Below, piece after piece: positions 53,955 through 61,643 of a stretch of DNA of 64,000 bases. Position numbers and translations under genes: made by a program. The notes under the pieces are model-generated. The model had not been told where the DNA came from. It ran no database searches and saw only the letters and a program-made list of their open reading frames with translations. Each line of letters starts with the position of its first letter. Positions within the stretch are counted from its first letter, which is position 1. The stretch comes from Microbacterium sp. AG1240. Lineage in GTDB: Bacteria > Actinomycetota > Actinomycetes > Actinomycetales > Microbacteriaceae. The stretch is taken from positions 1,302,001 through 1,366,000 of the forward strand of contig NZ_RBXJ01000001.1 in NCBI RefSeq assembly GCF_003635115.1, in the 5' to 3' direction.

Positions 53955-54437
53955 GTGATCGGATCCACAGCCTCCCGCCGTGCCGGCCTCGTCGTGCTCG
54001 CCGTCGCCGTGGCGACCGCCCTGACCGGGTGCACCGACTCGCCCGAGCCCGCACCGACCGCGACGGCCTCGCTCACCCCGACGGCCGAAGCGGCGCCCAC
54101 GGCCGAGGCTCCGACGCTCGTCCCCGAGGGCGATGCATCGGCGAACCTCCCGTATTTCTCGCAGATCGTGCAGTCGGTCGCCGCCGGACCCGACACCGGG
54201 CGTGCGTATGTCGACGCCCTGGTCGCCGGGGGCTTCGACAAGGGGGCCATGCAGGTCACCGAGAACCAGTCGACCGTCGGCAATGCGGCGGAGAGCATGC
54301 AGTTCTCGGTGCGGTGGGGAGACGAGTGCCTGATCGGTCAGGTCGGCCCCTCGACAGGACAGCCCGTCGCCGTGGTCATGCCGGGACTCGCGGCCGGTCG
54401 GTGCCTCGTGGGCAACACCCGCCCGATCGATTGGTGA
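53955..54437 (+). CDS. Secreted lipoprotein, function unknown
   Basis: A 160-residue precursor with signal sequence (about 8-24) and lipobox LTGC (cysteine at about residue 26), a Thr/Pro/Ala linker (about 30-58) and a C-terminal domain of about 100 residues with two cysteines (DECLIG, GRCLVG) likely to form a disulfide. The FSQIVQSVAAGPDTGRAYVDALVAGGFDKGAMQVT pattern occurs in a small actinobacterial lipoprotein family of unknown role. Leaderless start at the GTG 53955. Confidence 0.72.
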   Translation: MIGSTASRRAGLVVLAVAVATALTGCTDSPEPAPTATASLTPTAEAAPTAEAPTLVPEGDASANLPYFSQIVQSVAAGPDTGRAYVDALVAGGFDKGAMQVTENQSTVGNAAESMQFSVRWGDECLIGQVGPSTGQPVAVVMPGLAAGRCLVGNTRPIDW

Positions 54438-54484
54438 CCCCGCGCCCCGGCCGGGCCGGCTCGCGCCCCTAGACTGGGAACGAT

Positions 54485-56164
54485 ATGGCTGAGTACATCT
54501 ATCAGATGGTCCGCGCGCGAAAAGCCGTGGGCGACAAATTGATCCTCGACGACGTCACGATGTCGTTCCTCCCCGGCGCGAAGATCGGAATGGTCGGTCC
54601 GAACGGCGCCGGTAAGTCGACGATCCTGAAGATCATGGCGGGAATGGACACTCCCTCCAACGGCGAGGCGAAGCTCAGTCCGGGCTTCTCGGTCGGCATC
54701 CTCATGCAGGAGCCCGAACTCGACGAGACCAAGACCGTTCTGGAGAACATCCAGGAGGGCATCGCCATCAAGGCGAAGGTCGACCGCTTCAACGAGATCT
54801 CGGCGCTGATGTCCGACCCCGACGCCGACTTCGACGCGCTCCTCGCCGAGATGGGCACCCTGCAGGAAGAGATCGACGCCGCCGACGCGTGGGATCTCGA
54901 CTCTCAGCTCGAGCAGGCGATGTCGGCATTGCGCACGCCGCCCAGCGACGCGGCGATCGCCAACCTCTCGGGTGGCGAGAAGCGACGCGTCGCGCTCACC
55001 AAGCTCCTCCTCCAGAAGCCCGACCTGCTGCTCCTGGACGAGCCCACCAACCACCTCGATGCCGAGAGCGTGCAGTGGCTCGAGCAGCACCTGCAGAAGT
55101 ACGCCGGCGCCGTCATCGCCATCACGCACGACCGATACTTCCTGGACAACGTCGCGGAGTGGATCGCCGAGGTCGACCGCGGTCGCCTCATCGGTTACGA
55201 GGGCAACTACTCGACCTATCTCGAGAAGAAGGGTCAGCGCCTCGAGGTGCAGGGCAAGAAGGACGCCAAGCTCGCCAAGCGCCTCTCCGAGGAGCTCGAG
55301 TGGGTGCGCTCCAACGCCAAGGGCCGCCAGGTCAAGTCGAAGGCTCGACTCGCCCGCTACGAGGAGATGGCCGCCGAGGCCGACCGCACGCGCAAGCTCG
55401 ACTTCGACGAGATCCAGATCCCGCCGGGGCCGCGCCTGGGCAGCATCGTGATCGAGGCGAAGAAGCTGCAGAAGGGATTCGACGGGCGCTCGCTCATCTC
55501 GAACCTGAGCTTCAGCCTGCCGCCCAACGGAATCGTGGGCGTGATCGGTCCGAACGGCGTCGGCAAGACGACTCTCTTCAAGACGATCGTGGGCCTCGAG
55601 CCCGTCGACGGCGGCGAGGTCAAGATCGGCGAGACCGTCAAGATCAGCTACGTCGATCAGAACCGATCGAACATCGACCCCCAGAAGACGCTGTGGGAGG
55701 TCGTGTCCGACGGACTCGACATCATCACGATCGGCAAGGTCGAGATCCCCTCGCGCGCCTACGTGTCGAAGTTCGGCTTCAAAGGCCCCGACCAGCAGAA
55801 GAAGGCGGGCGTGCTCTCGGGTGGAGAGCGCAACCGTCTCAACCTGGCGCTCACCCTGAAGGAGGGCGGCAACCTCCTCCTCCTCGACGAGCCGACGAAC
55901 GACCTCGACGTCGAGACGCTGAGCTCGCTCGAGAACGCACTGCTCGAGTTCCCCGGCTGCGCCGTGGTCATCACCCACGACCGGTGGTTCCTCGACCGCA
56001 TCGCGACGCACATCCTCGCGTACGAGGGCACCGACGAGAACCCCGATCAGTGGTACTGGTTCGAGGGCAACTTCGAGGCGTACGAGGCGAACAAGATCGA
56101 GCGGCTCGGTCCGGACGCCGGCAACCCCAGCCGCTCGTCGTACCGCAAGCTCACGCGTGACTGA
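54485..56164 (+). CDS. ettA: Energy-dependent translational throttle protein EttA (ABC-F)
   Basis: Ribosome-binding ABC-F ATPase that gates the first elongation steps according to ATP/ADP. The 559-residue protein has two ABC domains: Walker A GPNGAGKST (about 38-46) with signature LSGGEKRRVAL, and GPNGVGKTT (about 358) with LSGGERNRL. The P-site tRNA-interaction linker (about 240-310; KKDAKLAKRLSEELEWVRSNAKGRQ) lies between them. Length and linker match EttA rather than the shorter or longer ABC-F classes. TAGACT at 54470-54475 lies nine bases before the ATG. Confidence 0.95.
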   Translation: MAEYIYQMVRARKAVGDKLILDDVTMSFLPGAKIGMVGPNGAGKSTILKIMAGMDTPSNGEAKLSPGFSVGILMQEPELDETKTVLENIQEGIAIKAKVDRFNEISALMSDPDADFDALLAEMGTLQEEIDAADAWDLDSQLEQAMSALRTPPSDAAIANLSGGEKRRVALTKLLLQKPDLLLLDEPTNHLDAESVQWLEQHLQKYAGAVIAITHDRYFLDNVAEWIAEVDRGRLIGYEGNYSTYLEKKGQRLEVQGKKDAKLAKRLSEELEWVRSNAKGRQVKSKARLARYEEMAAEADRTRKLDFDEIQIPPGPRLGSIVIEAKKLQKGFDGRSLISNLSFSLPPNGIVGVIGPNGVGKTTLFKTIVGLEPVDGGEVKIGETVKISYVDQNRSNIDPQKTLWEVVSDGLDIITIGKVEIPSRAYVSKFGFKGPDQQKKAGVLSGGERNRLNLALTLKEGGNLLLLDEPTNDLDVETLSSLENALLEFPGCAVVITHDRWFLDRIATHILAYEGTDENPDQWYWFEGNFEAYEANKIERLGPDAGNPSRSSYRKLTRD

Positions 56165-56696
56165 CACGTCTCCGGAGCGGGGGAGCGCCATCGAACCGGA
56201 TGCTGCGCGCCCCCGCATCCACGTGCCCATCCACCTGCGATGGGGCGACCTCGATGCGCTCGGGCACGTGAACAACACCTCGATGCTGAAGCTGCTCGAG
56301 GAAGCTCGGCTCCGAGCGTTCTGGAAGGGCGACGGCGAGGCCGATCCTCTTCCTACCGCCGTCTTCGAGATGGACGTGCTCGAGAGCGGCGGGTCGCGCG
56401 CAACGCTCATCGCGCGCCAGGAGATCGAGTACTACCGGCCCGTGCCGTACGGGCAGCGACCCCTCGACGTGCAGATGTGGATCGGGCGCATGGGCGGGTC
56501 GAGCGCCGACATCTGCTTCGAGGTCTACAGCCCCCTGGGCGACGAGGCCCCGGTGCTCTACGCGCGCGCGACGGCGGTCGTGGTGATCGTCGACACCGCG
56601 AGCGGGCGGCCGACTCGTTGGAGCGAGCTGGAGCGGGCGGCGTGGGCGCCGTTCATCTCGGCGCCCATCGACTACCGGCGCGGCTCCGCGTCCTGA
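56157..56696 (+). CDS. Acyl-CoA thioesterase, 4HBT hot-dog family
   Basis: A 179-residue hot-dog-fold protein with the active-site signature RWGDLDALGHVNNTSMLKLLEEAR (aspartate at about residue 30). It hydrolyses acyl-CoA or related thioesters; the exact substrate is not evident. The start overlaps the end of ettA by eight bases, so they share a transcript. Its 3' end overlaps the 3' end of the convergent tesB gene by 25 bases. Confidence 0.88.
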   Translation: MTDTSPERGSAIEPDAARPRIHVPIHLRWGDLDALGHVNNTSMLKLLEEARLRAFWKGDGEADPLPTAVFEMDVLESGGSRATLIARQEIEYYRPVPYGQRPLDVQMWIGRMGGSSADICFEVYSPLGDEAPVLYARATAVVVIVDTASGRPTRWSELERAAWAPFISAPIDYRRGSAS

Positions 56697-57559
56697 CGCA
56701 CCCGCACCATGACCTCCTGCGCGATGCTGGCGACGAGCGCGCCGTCGCGCGAATAGATCCGCCCGTTCGACAGTCCGCGGCCGCCTCGGGCGCTGGGTGA
56801 CTCCTGCACGTAGAGCAGCCATTCGTCGACGCGTGCGGGGCGGTGCCACCACATCGCGTGGTCGAGGCTGGCAACCTTGAGCCCGGGGGTCGCCCACGCG
56901 ATGCCGTGCGCGCGCATGATCGATTCCTGGATCGTCATGTCGCTCATGTACGCGAGGGCTGCACGGTGGATTCCCGCGTCGTCGGGCAGGGTGCGCTTCA
57001 CGCGCATCCACACCGCCTGCCGAGCCACGGGCTCGTCGACCTCGACGTAGATCGGCGACGGCACGTGTCGGACGTCGACGGGGCGTTCGCGGAAGATGCG
57101 CCCGGAGTGCGGGTGGGCGCGCACGATCTCGCTCTCGATGTCGGGCAGCTCGTCGGGGTCGGGGTACCCCCCGGGCATGGGCGCCTGATGCTCGAGACCG
57201 GGATCCTCGTCCTGGAACGAGGCGATCATCGAGAAGATCGGCACGCCGGACTGGTAGGCCTGGGTACGCCGGGTCGAGAACGATCGCCCGTCGTGGATGC
57301 GATCGACCGAGAACGTGATGTCGGCGCTGGCGTCGCCGGGCCGGAGGAAGTACCCGTGCATGGAGTGCGGCGCGCGATCGGCCGGGAGGGTGCGGGATGC
57401 GGCGACCACCGACTGGGCCAGCACCTGTCCGCCGTAGACTCGTCCGCCCGGCATCGCTTGCGAGACACCGGTGAAGATGTCCTCCGTCGTTCGGGCGCCC
57501 GCATCGCGCAGATCGAGCACCGCGAGCAGCGAGGCGACGGGATCGAGGGCGTCAGACAC
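56672..57559 (-). CDS. tesB: Acyl-CoA thioesterase II
   Basis: A 295-residue double hot-dog thioesterase of medium to long acyl-CoAs. Family features are FTGVSQAMPGGRVYGGQVLAQSVVAASRT, HSMHGYFLRPGD, FSTRRTQAYQSGVPIFSMIASF and the C-terminal ASLDHAMWWHRPARVDEWLLY with the catalytic aspartate. The start is a GTG at 57559 with GGGAG about six bases upstream. Convergent and slightly overlapping with the other thioesterase gene. Confidence 0.95.
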   Translation of the reverse strand: MSDALDPVASLLAVLDLRDAGARTTEDIFTGVSQAMPGGRVYGGQVLAQSVVAASRTLPADRAPHSMHGYFLRPGDASADITFSVDRIHDGRSFSTRRTQAYQSGVPIFSMIASFQDEDPGLEHQAPMPGGYPDPDELPDIESEIVRAHPHSGRIFRERPVDVRHVPSPIYVEVDEPVARQAVWMRVKRTLPDDAGIHRAALAYMSDMTIQESIMRAHGIAWATPGLKVASLDHAMWWHRPARVDEWLLYVQESPSARGGRGLSNGRIYSRDGALVASIAQEVMVRVRQDAEPRR

Positions 57560-57599
57560 GTGGTTCTCCCGTTCCGACGAGCATCCGCCCGCCGCTTGG

Positions 57600-57605
57600 T
57601 AGTTT
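57600..57605 (+). promoter_or_regulatory. -10 hexamer TAGTTT of the gene at 57613
   Basis: TAGTTT is seven bases before the GTG at 57613, the leaderless layout. Confidence 0.5.
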
Positions 57606-57612
57606 AGGGCGG

Positions 57613-58287
57613 GTGTCCGCTCGTCTCGTGTTCCCCGATCCGCAGGGCGCCGCCGACGTCTTCACGTTCGCCTCCCGCGCCGCCCAGCTCGGCGACGGCG
57701 CGGTTCGGCTGCGCGCCGCAGAGGGGACGCTCGTGATGACGTCCGCCCCGCTGGCGCCCCGCGACCTGCTCGACGCGACCCCCACGGTGCTGGGTCTGCG
57801 CGCCACCTCTGTCGATCCCGAGCTCGTCTGCGATCTCGTGGTGCCCGGCAGCGCCCTCGCGATCGCTGCCGACGATGCGTCGCAGGTCGTGCTGCCCGAC
57901 TCCGCCGTGACGGCGACCTGGGCCGGTATCTCGCCGCCGCGCGCGGGATGGCGAGCCGTCGGCGAGGTCGCCGCATCCGTTCTCGCCTCGCGTGCGCAGG
58001 CGGGCATTGCCAGTGTCGCGCAGACCGTGCCGCGTGATGCGGGCGAGGAGATCGTGCAGAGCGTCCGGGCGAGTGTGTGGGGTGCCGACGAGCCCCTTCT
58101 CGACGGTCTGCCACTGGGCGCCGCGTTCGCGGCGTTCGCGCTCGGGTTCATATCGGGCGAGGAGCAGGCGCAGGTGCGCGAAGCCGGACCATGGCGTCGG
58201 CTCTCGCTGCGACGGGGGCACGTGCTGGTGAGGTCCACCGTCCGCAGCGGGCTCACGCCCGTGCGTTCCACGGGCAGCGCGGGTTAG
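57613..58287 (+). CDS. Conserved actinobacterial protein, function unknown
   Basis: A 224-residue soluble, Ala-rich protein with no signal peptide, membrane segment or recognisable catalytic motif. Short conserved-looking stretches are LVFPDPQGAADVFTFASRAAQLGDGAVRLR and WAGISPPRAGWRAVGEVAASVL. I recall similar proteins in Microbacteriaceae and other actinobacteria without a function. The start is the GTG at 57613, supported by the -10 spacing. Its stop overlaps that of the convergent flavoprotein gene by four bases. Confidence 0.7.
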   Translation: MSARLVFPDPQGAADVFTFASRAAQLGDGAVRLRAAEGTLVMTSAPLAPRDLLDATPTVLGLRATSVDPELVCDLVVPGSALAIAADDASQVVLPDSAVTATWAGISPPRAGWRAVGEVAASVLASRAQAGIASVAQTVPRDAGEEIVQSVRASVWGADEPLLDGLPLGAAFAAFALGFISGEEQAQVREAGPWRRLSLRRGHVLVRSTVRSGLTPVRSTGSAG

Positions 58288-59945
58288 ACCGCCGCAGCCG
58301 CGCGTCCGGCGACGCGCCCGGAGAAGAGGCATCCGCCGAGGAACGTGCCCTCCAGCGCGCGGTAGCCGTGCATGCCGCCGCCCCCGAAGCCGCTCGCCTC
58401 ACCGGCGGCGAACAATCCCGGCACCGGGTGCCCCCCGGCGTCGAGAACTCGCGCCTGCAGATCCGTCTGGAGCCCACCGAGCGACTTCCTGGTGAGCACG
58501 TGGAGCTTCACGGCGATGAGAGGCCCCGCTGCGGCATCGAGGATGCGGTGGGGTGCGGCCGTGCGCACCAGGCGGTCGCCGCGGAACGAGCGCGCGGAGC
58601 GCAGCATCGCGATCTGGGCGTCCTTGGTGAAGTCGTTCGAGATCTCACGGTCCCGTGCTTCGACCTCGAACCGGACGCGCTCGATGTCGAGCAGATGGCC
58701 GTCGGGGAGCGCTCGCATACCAGTGAGGAGGTCGTCGAGACTGTCGCGCACGACGAAGTCCGCGCCGTTGTCGAGGAACGCCTGCACGGGCGCGGACGCG
58801 CCCTTCCCGAGACGCGAGCGCACCAGGAGCGGGACGTCCTTGCCCGTGAGGTCGGGGTTCTGCTCGCTGCCGGAGAGGGTGAACTCCTTCTCGGCGATCC
58901 GCGAGGACAAGACGAACCAGGAGTGGTCGTGGCCGGTGCTGCGCAGATGAGCCAGTGTGCCGAGGGTGTCGAAGCCGGGGAAGAGGGGCACGGGGAGCCG
59001 CCGTCCCGTCGCATCCAGCCAGAGCGAGGACGGCCCGGGCAGAATGCGGATGCCGTGATCGGGCCAGACCGGCGACCAGTTCTGGATGCCTTCGACGTAG
59101 TGCCACATCCGGTCGGCGTTGATCACGTTCCCCCCGGCGGCTTCGGCCACGGGGAGCACGGAGCCGTCGACGTAGGCGGGCACCCCCGAGAGCATCGCGC
59201 CGGGCGCGGTGCCCAGTCTCGCCGGCCACATCGCCCGTACGAGGTCGTGGTTCCCTCCGATTCCACCCGAGGAGATGATCGTGGCACCCGCACGCACCTC
59301 GAAGCGGTCGATCACGTCGCGATTCGTGGCCGCGCCCCGTTCGGCGAGGCTCGGTGCCAGCACGTCGCCCACCGCGCCGACGACCACGCCGTCATGGACC
59401 GCCAGCTCCGAGACGCGGTGGCGGGGGAGCACCAGGAGGCGCCCGTCCGACTCGGCGTCATCGGCCGCGCGAAGGAAAGGAGCGAGCACGCCCGGTCCGG
59501 TTCCCCATGTGATGTGGAACCGAGGCACCGAGTTGCCCGGCCCGATCGCGCCGTACCCGCCGCGCTCGGCCCATCCCACGACGGGGAAGAAACCCAGGCC
59601 GAGCCCGCGCAGCCACGAGCGCTTCTCGCCGGCGGCGAACTGCAGATACTCCTCGGCCCACCGCCGGGGCCACGCATCCTCCGCACGGTCGAAGCCGGCG
59701 TTGCCGAACCAGTCCTGCCGCGCGAGATCGAGCGAGTCGTTCACGCCGAGCCGTCGTTGCTCCGGTGAGTCGACGAGGAACAGGCCGCCGAACGACCACC
59801 ACGCCTGGCCCCCGACGTTCGTGCGAGGCTCCTGATCGACGATCACCACGCGCTTGCCGGCCAGAAGCGCCTCGCGTGTCGCTACCAGGCCGGCCAGCCC
59901 CCACCCCACGACGAGTACGTCGGTGTCGTAGATGCGAGCGGTCAT
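58284..59945 (-). CDS. FAD-binding dehydrogenase, KstD / fumarate-reductase-flavoprotein family
   Basis: A 553-residue FAD_binding_2 protein. The N-terminal dinucleotide fold is clear (DVLVVGWGLAGLVATREAL, residues 8-26, then VVIVDQEP). The C-terminal FAD contacts are GLFAAGEASGFGGGGMHGYRALEGTFLGG. This family includes 3-ketosteroid delta-1-dehydrogenase; the subgroup found singly in actinobacteria has no proven substrate. The ATG at 59945 has GAAGGAG six bases upstream. It follows the haemoglobin gene on the same strand, suggesting an electron-transfer context. Confidence 0.85.
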   Translation of the reverse strand: MTARIYDTDVLVVGWGLAGLVATREALLAGKRVVIVDQEPRTNVGGQAWWSFGGLFLVDSPEQRRLGVNDSLDLARQDWFGNAGFDRAEDAWPRRWAEEYLQFAAGEKRSWLRGLGLGFFPVVGWAERGGYGAIGPGNSVPRFHITWGTGPGVLAPFLRAADDAESDGRLLVLPRHRVSELAVHDGVVVGAVGDVLAPSLAERGAATNRDVIDRFEVRAGATIISSGGIGGNHDLVRAMWPARLGTAPGAMLSGVPAYVDGSVLPVAEAAGGNVINADRMWHYVEGIQNWSPVWPDHGIRILPGPSSLWLDATGRRLPVPLFPGFDTLGTLAHLRSTGHDHSWFVLSSRIAEKEFTLSGSEQNPDLTGKDVPLLVRSRLGKGASAPVQAFLDNGADFVVRDSLDDLLTGMRALPDGHLLDIERVRFEVEARDREISNDFTKDAQIAMLRSARSFRGDRLVRTAAPHRILDAAAGPLIAVKLHVLTRKSLGGLQTDLQARVLDAGGHPVPGLFAAGEASGFGGGGMHGYRALEGTFLGGCLFSGRVAGRAAAAV

Positions 59946-59971
59946 GGCGACTCCTTCGTCGTCGTGCGTTG

Positions 59972-60433
59972 TCAGTCGGCGCTGTCGCTCCGGCTCGAGA
60001 CGGGGAGTCCCGGGGCCGAACGCCCCTCCGGAGGGGTTCCGATACCGGTCGGCTCGAAGGTGTTCACCATCGCCAGCGCCGCCCTCTGCAGATAATCCCA
60101 CAGCGTGGCCTCGTGAAGGGGGGAGAGCTCCAGCTCGTCGACCGCAGCGCGCATGTGTGTGAGCCAACGGTCGCGGGCATCGGGGTTCACGTGGAACGGC
60201 TGGTGACGCATCCGCAGCCGCGGATGACCGCGCTGCTGGCTGTAGGTGGTGGGGCCGCCCCAGTACTGCGCGAGGAAGAGCGTCAATCGTTCGGCGGCGG
60301 GGCCGAGGTTCTCCTCGGGGTACATCGGCTTGAGCACCTCGTCACCCGCCACTCCCCGGTAGAACGTGTCGACGAGTCGTCGGAACGTGGGCATGCCGCC
60401 GATCTCGTCGTAGAAGCTCGTCTGCTCGGTCAC
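59972..60433 (-). CDS. Truncated haemoglobin, group II (HbO type)
   Basis: A 153-residue globin of the 2/2 fold. Signature points are FYDEIGGMPTFRRLVDTFY, the QYWGGPTTYSQQRGHPRLRMRH segment with the proximal histidine (F8), PFHV, and the Trp at position G8 (RDRWLTHM), which marks group II. It binds oxygen or NO. The start is a GTG at 60433 that overlaps the mscS stop (GTGA). The C-terminal 30 residues are polar and disordered. Confidence 0.93.
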   Translation of the reverse strand: MTEQTSFYDEIGGMPTFRRLVDTFYRGVAGDEVLKPMYPEENLGPAAERLTLFLAQYWGGPTTYSQQRGHPRLRMRHQPFHVNPDARDRWLTHMRAAVDELELSPLHEATLWDYLQRAALAMVNTFEPTGIGTPPEGRSAPGLPVSSRSDSAD

Positions 60434-61578
60434 TGGTCTTCCTCGCCGGTTTCGGGTCTCGCCTTGGTGGCGGGGGGTGTCTTCTGCTCACGGGCCTCGC
60501 CGCCCTGATCCTTCGTCTTCGGTCGCTTGCGCGGCTTCCACACCGGCCGATGCTCGACGGTCACCGGGTTGGGGCGGGTGCGGGGAGGATTCGCCCCGCG
60601 CACCCGCTGCGCGCCCTCGAGCCCGCTGAGGGTGATCGAATTCAGCTGAGGAAGGGTGAGGCCCAGTTCGTCGATCGCGTTCTTCAGCCGCATCCGCAGC
60701 TCCCGGGCGACGTCGTCCTTCGCGTTGGCGCGGGTCTTCATGACGAGGCGGATGACGAGCGCGTCGCCGGAGACCGATTCGAGACCCCAGACCTCGGGCT
60801 GCTCGATGATGCGGGAGCGCCACTTCGGCTCGTCGGTGAGCGACTTCGCTGCGGCGAGCATGGCTCCCTCGACCTCCGGGATGTCGGCGTTGGCCGGCAC
60901 CGCGAGGTCGATGATGACCCGCGACCACCCCTGCGACATGTTGCCGATGCGCAGGATCTCGCCGTTGCGGACGTACCAGAGCGTGCCGTTCACGTCACGG
61001 ACGTGGCTGACGCGCACGCTCACGTATTCGACGACGCCGGTCGCGAGCCCGAGGTCGACCACGTCGCCGATGCCGATCTGGTCTTCGGCCACGATGAAGA
61101 TGCCGTTGAGCACGTCTTTCACGATGTTCTGCGCACCGAAACCGAGACCCGCACCCACGGCGGCGGTCAGCAGCGTCAGAGAGGCGAGCACGTCGGGGGC
61201 GACGATGCCGACGATGAGCACGAGCGCGACGACGACGATGACGACGCTGAGGATGTTCTGCAGGATCGTGCCGAGCGTGCGCGTGCGCTGGACGAGCCGC
61301 ACGGCCGCGAGCGGCGACCGCTCCAGTGCCTGGGTATCGTCGACGTTCGCCTTGTTCTTCGCGCCGGAGACCACGCGGCCGACCACTCGACGGATGACCG
61401 CGCGAAGAAGCCATGACACCGCGAGGGCCACGACGATGATGCCGGCGACGCCGAGCAGGTTCATGCCGACTTCCCGCAGCCAGACCAGTACCGCTTGCCA
61501 GAACTCAGGGGTGAGGATCACGCCGGGGTTGGGCGGGTCGGTGGGTTCGGGGGCGGGTGCGGCGAGGAAGGAGGGCAT
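60430..61578 (-). CDS. MscS-family mechanosensitive ion channel
   Basis: A 382-residue membrane protein with three hydrophobic segments (about 35-60, 105-130, 135-155). The third, ASLTLLTAAVGAGLGFGAQNIVKDVLNGIFI, is the Gly/Ala-packed pore helix of MscS. The beta domain (QIGIGDVVDLG) and C-terminal alpha/beta vestibule follow, then a basic, disordered tail (about 335-382). I start at the ATG at 61578, seven bases after a TAGCAT -10. Longer in-frame extensions run into the pepN terminator. Confidence 0.93.
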   Translation of the reverse strand: MPSFLAAPAPEPTDPPNPGVILTPEFWQAVLVWLREVGMNLLGVAGIIVVALAVSWLLRAVIRRVVGRVVSGAKNKANVDDTQALERSPLAAVRLVQRTRTLGTILQNILSVVIVVVALVLIVGIVAPDVLASLTLLTAAVGAGLGFGAQNIVKDVLNGIFIVAEDQIGIGDVVDLGLATGVVEYVSVRVSHVRDVNGTLWYVRNGEILRIGNMSQGWSRVIIDLAVPANADIPEVEGAMLAAAKSLTDEPKWRSRIIEQPEVWGLESVSGDALVIRLVMKTRANAKDDVARELRMRLKNAIDELGLTLPQLNSITLSGLEGAQRVRGANPPRTRPNPVTVEHRPVWKPRKRPKTKDQGGEAREQKTPPATKARPETGEEDQ

Positions 61579-61585
61579 CCCTTTA

Positions 61586-61591
61586 ATGCTA
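61586..61591 (-). promoter_or_regulatory. -10 hexamer TAGCAT of mscS
   Basis: On the minus strand TAGCAT is followed by TAAAGGG (seven bases) and the ATG at 61578. The position directly downstream of the pepN terminator makes it the natural promoter of the mscS-globin-flavoprotein run. Confidence 0.5.
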
Positions 61592-61595
61592 ACGA

Positions 61596-61632
61596 CGAAC
61601 GCCTCGGAGCCGGCTGGGCTCCGAGGCGTTCG
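61596..61632 (-). terminator. pepN terminator
   Basis: Perfect 16-base arms around a 5-base loop, core GAACGCCTCGGAGCC (61597-61611) with GGCTCCGAGGCGTTC (61617-61631), 11 bases after the pepN stop. Its outer GAACGCC/GGCGTTC resembles the rplS terminator. Confidence 0.85.
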
Positions 61633-61643
61633 AGGGGGCGTTC

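Noticed and set aside
57613..60167. Steroid catabolism cluster suggested by the KstD-like flavoprotein
   Set aside because: No other steroid genes (kshA, hsa, kstR) are present; the flavoprotein stands with a globin and a channel, so the substrate stays open.
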